64,000 bases of DNA from Catenulispora sp. MAP5-51 (GTDB taxonomy: Bacteria > Actinomycetota > Actinomycetes > Streptomycetales > Catenulisporaceae), in NCBI RefSeq assembly GCF_041261205.1, contig NZ_JBGCCH010000009.1:186001-250000 (forward strand). Direction: 5' to 3'. The first letter of the stretch is position 1, and each line of letters opens with the position of its first letter. Both the position numbers and the translations under genes were made by a program. Below are positions 1-6,152 of the stretch, piece after piece. The notes beneath the pieces were generated by a model, which was not told where the DNA came from, ran no database searches, and saw only the letters and a list, made by a program, of their open reading frames with translations.

Positions 1-25
1 AAGTCTCTCAAATCCCGCAGGTCCC

Positions 26-655
26 TCAGGGTGCGATCCAGAAGAACGCAAACCCGATCGCCAGCGCGCACAGATGCCCGATCGCAGTGAAGTCCCGCCG
101 GTTCTTGAGCCATCCGTACCCGTAGAAACCGATCAGCGCCACGACATAGGGCACCAGCCACGGCATCGGAATCCGGTACGCCAACACCGCCGACGCCCCA
201 GCCTGCGCATAGCTGACGCCGTAGTCGGCCGTGGTCCGCTCCGACTGCGGAAGCCGTCCGGCGTGGATCTCCCGCGCGACCCACCCCTCGCTCAGCAGCG
301 TCGCCCCGACGTGGGCGACCAGCAGCACCACCAGCCATCGCCACGTCCCCAGCCAGTGCTCGGCCGGGGCGTGGAAGACGCTGTAGGTCACCGCATAGAA
401 CAGCCAACTGGTCCCCGCGGTGAAGAACAGACTGGTGATCATCACCTTGACCGGAGCGTGCCGCAGCCGATCCAGGTTCGTGGAGTTCTGTTCCAGCAGC
501 TTCTTCGCGCGGTCGGCCGGCAGCCGCCTGACATAGAGCGACACGCCGAACAGCGCGACCAGCCACAGATAGGTCCCCGGCGCGTCGCGGACGTAGTCCC
601 ACACGTCGGCGGGCAGACGGCTCAGCACGCTGTCACGATAGCCAAGCTCGGCCAT
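26..655 (-). CDS. Rhomboid-like integral membrane protein (paralogue A)
   Basis: The 209-residue product is a polytopic membrane protein with about six hydrophobic segments. It resembles the rhomboid-like family of actinobacteria: a conserved segment AEHWLGTWRWL (residues 98-108) matches the rhomboid 'E..LG..R' signature after the second helix, and a G-V-S-Y motif places Ser148 in one helix and Gly-His at 193-194 in the last, so a Ser/His dyad could be present. The usual GxSG is GVSY here, so proteolysis is not assured. A clear paralogue sits at 5451-6152. The ATG at 655 was chosen because rhomboid similarity begins just after it; the reading frame stays open upstream through an FtsH-derived segment, so a longer fusion product starting at GTG 1066 is possible. 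Confidence 0.75.
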   Translation of the reverse strand: MAELGYRDSVLSRLPADVWDYVRDAPGTYLWLVALFGVSLYVRRLPADRAKKLLEQNSTNLDRLRHAPVKVMITSLFFTAGTSWLFYAVTYSVFHAPAEHWLGTWRWLVVLLVAHVGATLLSEGWVAREIHAGRLPQSERTTADYGVSYAQAGASAVLAYRIPMPWLVPYVVALIGFYGYGWLKNRRDFTAIGHLCALAIGFAFFWIAP

Positions 656-778
656 GGCTAATCCGAGTCGGACACCTGCCGCGGCACCGCCGCCACCCGA
701 TGGGCATCGGCCTCGTTCAGCGCGGCGGCACCGGCTTGGGCGGCCCGCGCCGTCCCAGCCCTCCCATCGCCCGGCGCT

Positions 779-1102
779 TATCCGGCGCGCGATCAGCGGC
801 CACAGGCCCAGCAGCGGCGCCACCGGCGCCAGCGAGATCAGCAGGTTGATCAGGAAGCTCTGCTGCTGGACCACCGGCTTGGCGGTGATGGTCACGCCGT
901 TGGTCGACAGCTGCTGCCACAGCGGGTCCTCGGCCCAGGACGGCCGCTGCGTGTCGAACTTGACGTAGGTGTCGCTGCCATCGTCGGGCACCGGCGCCTT
1001 CTCCTTCAGGTCGCCCTGGATGGCGTCGCCCTTGGAGTAGACCTCCTTGACGTTGTTCGCGGCCACCTGCTTGGTGAACTCGGTATACGGGATCTTCGTC
1101 GA
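779..1102 (-). pseudogene. ftsH: FtsH N-terminal (extracytoplasmic domain plus TM2) remnant
   Basis: The translation from about 1102 reads IPYTEFTKQVAANNVKEVY, then a GDAIQG motif and PSWAEDPLWQQL, then a transmembrane helix ending LGLWPLIARRI. This order is that of the FtsH_ext domain followed by TM2 of the membrane AAA protease FtsH. The first transmembrane helix is missing because of a TGA just upstream, and nothing of the AAA or M41 protease domains follows. A second frame continues for about 20 residues with MGGLGRRGPPKPVPP, resembling the linker after TM2, which suggests a frameshift near 785. The remnant is in frame with the downstream rhomboid-like gene. It looks like a relic of a partial ftsH copy rather than a functional protease. 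Confidence 0.7.
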
Positions 1103-1189
1103 GGAGCCGCTCGCGGGTGAGTGGTCGGTTATTCAGACTGATTCCGAGACTCATAGGGATCCGTACGAGCTAAAGCCGTACCCCCATTT

Positions 1190-1903
1190 GTGCCGAAGGA
1201 CATGGGTATGCGGACCATGATGCGGAGCGCGGCGGCCGTCGGTGTGGTGGTCGCCGCCGCGATGACGGTGGGGACCATGTCCACGCTCGCGGCCCGGGCC
1301 GGCGCCGTGCCCACGCTGCCCACCGACGCCAGCGCCAGCGGAAGCGCCGACGGAGTGCGCGTGGAGATCAGCGACGACACCCGTTCGGCCCATTCCGGCG
1401 ACGTCGTCGACTACACGGTGCGCGTGGACAACCAATCGCCGACCTCGTACCCGGACCTCGAGGTCTACCACCTGGTCCCGGCCGGCTTCCAGCTCGTCGA
1501 CTCCAGCCCCGCCGCCACCCAGCAGGACCGCACGATGCGCTGGACGGCGAACGTCCCGGCCGGCCGCACCGCGGTCTTCACCGACCAGGTGATGGCCGGC
1601 ACCGTCGAGGAGTCCGACCACCTGGCCCCCCGCACCCGCGACGCCAAGCCACCGACCGAGACCGAGACCGACCAGTTCACCTCCACGGCCTGCGCCCGCA
1701 GCACCACCACCGGCTCGACCCTGGCCTGCGGCACCGTGCGCGAGCAGCTGACCGACGGCCCCGCCGCGTTGGCCGGCCTCGCGGCGCCCGCGGCGAAGCA
1801 CTGGCAGCCGGGGCTGCTGTGGATCGCGCTGCTCGCGGTGGTGTACTCGGCGTTCCGGGGGGTTTTCCGGAGGCGGAAGAAGACGGAGGTCGAAGAGGGC
1901 TGA
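1190..1903 (+). CDS. Secreted, C-terminally membrane-anchored DUF11-like protein
   Basis: A 237-residue protein that begins at GTG 1190; in-frame ATGs at 1202 and 1208 are alternative starts. Residues up to about 40 form a signal peptide (Arg, then an Ala/Val-rich core ending near AGAVPT). Residues 55-135 look like a DUF11-type Ig-like repeat found in surface proteins (SGDVVDYTVRVDNQSP, then LEVYHLVPAGF). Two Cys residues sit near 170-180. The C terminus has one hydrophobic helix (LLWIALLAVVYSAF) followed by RRRKK, that is, a membrane anchor with a positive cytoplasmic tail. No enzymatic motif is seen. A cell-surface role is inferred. Confidence 0.7.
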   Translation: MPKDMGMRTMMRSAAAVGVVVAAAMTVGTMSTLAARAGAVPTLPTDASASGSADGVRVEISDDTRSAHSGDVVDYTVRVDNQSPTSYPDLEVYHLVPAGFQLVDSSPAATQQDRTMRWTANVPAGRTAVFTDQVMAGTVEESDHLAPRTRDAKPPTETETDQFTSTACARSTTTGSTLACGTVREQLTDGPAALAGLAAPAAKHWQPGLLWIALLAVVYSAFRGVFRRRKKTEVEEG

Positions 1904-1929
1904 GGTGGCGGGCGGCGGAGAGGGCTCTC

Positions 1930-2066
1930 GCTGCCTGCCCGCCTGCCCGCCTGGGCCGCTCGCTGCCTGCCCGCGCCGCGCGGTGCCTGCCGGGCCGCTC
2001 GCTGCCTGCCTGCTCGCCTGCGCCGCCCGCCCCCGAGCTCCCTACCCCCCGAGCTCCCTACCCCCC
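1930..2066. repeat. Intergenic low-complexity direct repeats
   Basis: Between two convergent genes lies a C/G-rich block of nested direct repeats. GGGCCGCTCGCTGCCTGCC occurs at 1953 and again at 1992 (39-bp spacing), with further CTGCCTGCC and GCCTGCCC pieces around them. A 16-bp unit beginning GAGCTCCCTA is repeated in tandem at 2035-2050 and 2051-2066 and runs into the 3' end of the leftward gene. It looks like replication-slippage DNA, with no coding or hairpin signature that I can support. Confidence 0.7.
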
Positions 2067-3674
2067 AGCCCCCACCCCCTCCTCCGCCGGCAGCACCTCC
2101 AGCCGCGTCTTCCGGCGCAGCGAAGCCCCGGCCAGCACCCCCAGCGCGATGGCGCCGACCGTGATCGTCACCTGCAGCAGCGTCTGCCACCCGGCCGAGC
2201 TGTGCGCCACCAGCAGCTGCTGCACCCCGGACAGCCCGTGCGCGCCGGGCACCACCATCCAGAACGCCGGCAGGAAGATCACCTGGTCCGGGATGGTGGC
2301 GCGCTTGCCGATCCAGTTCGCGGTCGGCGGCAGCGCCATGCCGGCCACGAAGGCGCCCAGCGCCTGGCCGCCGACCAGGGTGCCGGCGGTCTGCACGACG
2401 CGCGTGACCAGCAGCGCCACCGTCAGCCAGCCGAGTGAGCGGTTCGGCGCGTCGTGGTTCAGGGTGAAGCCGACCGCCAGCAGCAGGACCGAGGCCCAGC
2501 CGACCCAGGCGCCGAGCGTGGCCGGCACCGGCGAGCCGACCGGGTGCGCGCGGACGGTGTCGGTCGCGACCAGGATGCCCAGCGCCAGCATCAGCAGCAC
2601 GTTGACCGCCCCGGCCAGCCGGGTCACGCCGGACAGCGGGGAGTCGGTGGCCAGCTCGATCGCGCTGAGGGTGAGCGCCGCGCCGGGCAGGAAGCCGATC
2701 AGCGGCGGGATGTAGAGGAAGCCCGGATCCTGGTGCAGGACCGGCCCGGCGAAGCGCAGCGCCAGCGCGGTGACCATGATCGCCGCCGCCACAGGGAACA
2801 GCGTGAGCAGGTTCGGCAGGTAGCGCCGCACCAGGTACTGCATCACGCCGACCGCCGTGCCGGCCACGAGGTAGCCGGCGGCCGCGTTCCATGTCGGGTG
2901 CTGCAACATCCCCAGCGCCAGGGTCAGCAGCGCGTAGCCGGAGATCACCGCGGCCGGCTTGAACCGCCGCGGCAGGCTCTGCTCCTCCCGCAACGCCTTG
3001 CGCACCTCGTCGAAGGGCACTGCCTCGGCGAGCATCCGCTGGACCAGCGACTGCAGGGCGTTGACCTGGTTGAGCTGCATCCCGCCGACGTTGACCGGCG
3101 CGAAGTCCAGCTCGTTGGTGTCGCCGGACACCGTCTGGACCCGCACGAAGATCCCGGTCGGCAGGGCGAAGCAGCGGGCCGACACGCCGTAGCGGGCCGC
3201 GATGTCCGCGATCTGCGACTCGGTGTCGTTGGTGTTCGTCCCCGACCGCAGGATCTCCGCGCCGACCGTGCTCAGCAGCGCGGCCAGCTGCCGCAGCCAG
3301 TCCGCGCTGGGCTGGTCGGCGGCCCGGACGCCGACCCGGCGGCGGTCGCGGAACATGGCGCCGACGTTCTTCAGGCCCTGCCAGGCGAGGTCCACGCCGC
3401 CGCCGAGGGAGTCCATGGACCCGGCCACGGCCTCGCTGAAGGCGCTTGCGGAGCGGGTCCCGGAGGCGTGGCGCCGACGCTCCCACAGGACGCGCCTGGC
3501 CTCGTCGCCGGCGCCGGTCGCCCCGCTCTCGGCTGCACCGCTGGTGCCGGGGTCGCTCGGGTCGCTCGGGTCGCTTGGGTCACTTGGGCCGCTCGGTTCG
3601 CCGAAGCCGCTGTCCTCACCCTCCGTTCCGTTCCCACCGTCCTGCACGTCCCTGCGCTTCCTGAAGAAGGGCAC
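2058..3674 (-). CDS. Threonine/serine exporter family protein (ThrE type)
   Basis: The 538-residue protein has the two-part layout of the ThrE family: a cytosolic N-terminal domain (about residues 95-225, including ALPTGIFVRVQTVSGDTNEL) followed by about ten transmembrane helices. The family exports threonine and serine across the cell membrane with the proton motive force. The GTG at 3674 is preceded by a strong GGGGAGG site. Residues about 28-40 are a PSD repeat produced by a 9-bp tandem array at 3551-3595, in a disordered N-terminal tail where extra residues are likely tolerated. The exact solute is not deducible. Confidence 0.85.
   Translation of the reverse strand: MPFFRKRRDVQDGGNGTEGEDSGFGEPSGPSDPSDPSDPSDPGTSGAAESGATGAGDEARRVLWERRRHASGTRSASAFSEAVAGSMDSLGGGVDLAWQGLKNVGAMFRDRRRVGVRAADQPSADWLRQLAALLSTVGAEILRSGTNTNDTESQIADIAARYGVSARCFALPTGIFVRVQTVSGDTNELDFAPVNVGGMQLNQVNALQSLVQRMLAEAVPFDEVRKALREEQSLPRRFKPAAVISGYALLTLALGMLQHPTWNAAAGYLVAGTAVGVMQYLVRRYLPNLLTLFPVAAAIMVTALALRFAGPVLHQDPGFLYIPPLIGFLPGAALTLSAIELATDSPLSGVTRLAGAVNVLLMLALGILVATDTVRAHPVGSPVPATLGAWVGWASVLLLAVGFTLNHDAPNRSLGWLTVALLVTRVVQTAGTLVGGQALGAFVAGMALPPTANWIGKRATIPDQVIFLPAFWMVVPGAHGLSGVQQLLVAHSSAGWQTLLQVTITVGAIALGVLAGASLRRKTRLEVLPAEEGVGAGG
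3551..3595. repeat. 9-bp tandem array inside the ThrE-type gene
   Basis: Five consecutive 9-bp units (GGTCGCTCG, GGTCGCTCG, GGTCGCTTG, GGTCACTTG, GGCCGCTCG) encode the PSDPSDPSDP stretch of the ThrE-like protein on the minus strand. The units stay in frame and are degenerating towards one side. Confidence 0.85.
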
Positions 3675-3822
3675 GGCGTTCCTCCCCTGTCTGACACCGC
3701 GGCCGCCGCCGGGCGGGGCACCGAAGCCCAACGACGCTACCGGATCACCGATCACGCCCCACTCACCCGTTCGGGCGCGCCCGGGCGCGGCGCGGGAACG
3801 TGCGGGGTCAGATGCTCGTGTA

Positions 3823-4585
3823 CTGAAGCTGATCCAGGAGAACGCCGTCCTCGCGCTGTTCGCGTGCCTGGCGCTGGGATACCTTCTCGGAAGGCTGCGG
3901 GTCGGTCCGATAACGCTGGGCGGCATCTGCGGCGTGCTGATCGTGTCGATGCTGATCGGCGCGCAGACCGTCAACGGCAAGCACATCACCGTGAGCAACG
4001 ACGTGAAGAACGTCGCCTTCGCGCTGTTCATCTTCTCCCTCGGCTACATCGCCGGGCCCGGATTCGTGGCCGACCTCAACCCCGCTCTCGGCGCACGTGG
4101 CCACCGCCTACTCGGTCTGCTACCTGTTCGGCCTGATCTCGATCGTGTTGCTGACCAGCCTGATCTTCGGCTGGTTCCGCTCCACCAAGCCCACCTTCGG
4201 CGCCTACCCGCCGGTGGCCGCGGCCACCATGAAGGACCTGGGCCTGGCGGTGTTCATCGCGGTCACCGGCCTGTCAGCGGGCCCGGACGCCGGCCCGCTG
4301 CTGAAGAAGTACCCGCTGCTGCTCCCGCTGTCCGGGATCGCGATGGTGCTGATCCCGGCCTTCCTCGGCCTGTGGACCGGCCGCGGGTTCCTGAAGATCG
4401 ACAAGCCCATCCTGATCGGCGCCATCGCCGGCCAGCAGTGCTCGACACCGGCCATCACCGCGATCACCAACACCGCGCAGAGCAGCGTGCCGATGATCGG
4501 CTACACGATCACGTACACGCTGTCGAACTTCTTGCTGCCGCTGACCGGGCCGATCTTCGTGGGGCTGATCGGGCCGCATATGTAG
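3823..4585 (+). pseudogene. Decayed AspT/YidE-family antiporter
   Basis: Two pieces of an aspartate:alanine-exchanger-family (AsT domain) transporter lie in adjacent frames. The first (about 3823-4080) encodes the start of the first AsT domain (LALGYLLGRLRVGPITLGG, then FALFIFSLGYIAGPGF). The second, in the next frame, runs from LSAHVATAYSVCYLFG to 4585 and covers the second AsT domain (FIAVTGLSAGPDAG, AGQQCSTPAITAI). Intact members are about 550 residues, with two RCK/TrkA-C domains between the AsT halves. Here those domains and most of the first AsT domain are gone, the junction is frameshifted near 4085, and no in-frame start codon precedes the first piece. The 163-residue C-terminal part could still be translated from GTG 4097, but a working antiporter is unlikely. 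Confidence 0.75.
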
Positions 4586-4650
4586 CGCTGCGTACCCGGC
4601 GCCGCATGCCTGGCGTCACGCGCCTGGCGTCACGTGCGGCGCCGCGCCCC

Positions 4651-5364
4651 TCACAGGTGCAGCAGCCACCGACCCCCGGCCACCGCGCACCCCAGCGCCA
4701 CCAGCGCGAACACGAACAGCCATCCGCCGGCCGGGAAACCGGTCAGCCGGTGCAGCTGGTCGGCGTCGGAGTCGCGGGCCCCGGTGCGCGTCCGGGTGCG
4801 GCTCAGCTCCAGCACCGGCTTCACCCCGGCCAGCAGCAGGAACCACACCATCAGGTACGCGAACCCGGCCTGCACGTCGGTGTTCTTGGTCCACGACGCG
4901 GCGAACACGGCGCCGCCGGTGAGCACCACCGTGAGCACGCCGTAGAAGTTGCGGATCTCGATCAGCAGCAGCGCCAGCAACAGCACGCTCACCCACAGCA
5001 ACATCGTGATGTGCTGCGCCGCCAGCAGCCACGCCGCGCCGAGCCCGATCAGGCTCGGCGCCGTGTAGCCGGCCGCGACCGTCAGGATCATGCCCAGTCC
5101 GCGCGGCTTGCCGTAGGAGACCGTCACGCCGGAGGTGTCGTGGTGCAGCCGCACCCCCGACAGCCGGCGGCCGCACAGCAGCGCGACGACGGCGTGCCCG
5201 CCCTCGTGCGCGATCGTCACGGTGTTGCGCGCTATGCGCCACACCGGTCGCCACAGCACCGCCACCAGCGCCACCGCGCCCACCGCGAGGATCAGATTCC
5301 GCGGCGGATCGGGCTGGGTGCCGGTCACTCGGTGCCAGACGTCGTCCAGGTTCGACATGCTCAT
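4651..5364 (-). CDS. M50-like membrane metalloprotease (peptidase M50B type)
   Basis: The 237-residue protein has an HEGGH zinc motif at residues 53-57 at the edge of a hydrophobic segment and about six transmembrane helices. This matches the M50B family seen in actinobacteria (HEGGHA, then GRRLSGVRLHHDTSGVT). The second site-2-protease motif (NxxPxxxLDG) is not visible, which is common in this subfamily and leaves activity uncertain. The ATG at 5364 is taken as start; another ATG lies two codons later and an in-frame GTG just upstream. Its start faces the rhomboid-like gene at 5451, so two putative intramembrane protease genes are divergent. Confidence 0.75.
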   Translation of the reverse strand: MSMSNLDDVWHRVTGTQPDPPRNLILAVGAVALVAVLWRPVWRIARNTVTIAHEGGHAVVALLCGRRLSGVRLHHDTSGVTVSYGKPRGLGMILTVAAGYTAPSLIGLGAAWLLAAQHITMLLWVSVLLLALLLIEIRNFYGVLTVVLTGGAVFAASWTKNTDVQAGFAYLMVWFLLLAGVKPVLELSRTRTRTGARDSDADQLHRLTGFPAGGWLFVFALVALGCAVAGGRWLLHL

Positions 5365-5450
5365 GCTCACGGCCACGCAGCCTCCCACGATTCGCCCGTT
5401 CGGCGGTACCCGTCGGGACACGCCTGTGACGAGCCGGTGACGCTTGGGGC

Positions 5451-6152
5451 ATGCTGAAGCGGGCGGCACGCGGCGTCGAGGACTACGTCCGCAGCGCCCC
5501 CGGCACCTACCTCTGGCTGCTGATCCTGCTGATCACGACCGGTATCCTCAAGCGCGCCAGCCCCCGCGCCGAGCACTGGATCCTGGAACGCCGCAGCACC
5601 AACATCCACTACCTGCTCCAGGACCCGGTCCGCGTCCTGATCCAGTCGGCCCTGTGGATCGACGGCGGCAGCTGGCTGTTCTACGTCGTCCTGTACACCC
5701 TCTTCCACGCCCAGGCCGAACGCTGGCTGGGCACCTGGCGCTGGCTGGCGGTGGCCCTGGTGTCCCACGTCCTGGCGACGTACGTGAGCGAGGGCGTGCT
5801 GGCCTGGGCGATCCACGAGGGCACGGTCCCGGCCGCCAAGCGCTACACGCTCGACTACGGCGTGAGCTACGCCCTGGCCGGCGTGATCGCGGTGCTGACG
5901 TACTGGTGGCCGCGCGGCTGGATGCGCTGGGTGTACGCGGCGGTCGTGCTGGTGTTCTACGGCCAGGCGATGCTGCGCGGCAGGACCTTCACGGACGTGG
6001 GCCACTTCACGGCCACGCTGGTCGGGCTGGGGTGCTACCCGATCGTGCGCGGCCGGGTGTCGGTGATGGCGCGGGGCTGGCGGTGGGGCGGGCTGGTGAT
6101 GGCGCCGCCCCTGGAGCCGCTGCCGCACGCCCAAGCCCGCCGGTCCTCCTAG
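5451..6152 (+). CDS. Rhomboid-like integral membrane protein (paralogue B)
   Basis: This 233-residue polytopic protein is a paralogue of the product of 26-655. Shared motifs in the same order are APGTYLWL, a STN...PVRVL segment, SWLFYVVLYTLFHAQAE, WLGTWRWL, SEGVLAWAIHEG, DYGVSYALAG and a Gly-His pair in DVGHF. The conserved GVSY serine and the histidine are in the places expected for a rhomboid catalytic dyad, but the GxSG consensus is not kept. Its 3' end overlaps the end of the convergent kinase-like gene by 4 bp. Confidence 0.75.
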   Translation: MLKRAARGVEDYVRSAPGTYLWLLILLITTGILKRASPRAEHWILERRSTNIHYLLQDPVRVLIQSALWIDGGSWLFYVVLYTLFHAQAERWLGTWRWLAVALVSHVLATYVSEGVLAWAIHEGTVPAAKRYTLDYGVSYALAGVIAVLTYWWPRGWMRWVYAAVVLVFYGQAMLRGRTFTDVGHFTATLVGLGCYPIVRGRVSVMARGWRWGGLVMAPPLEPLPHAQARRSS

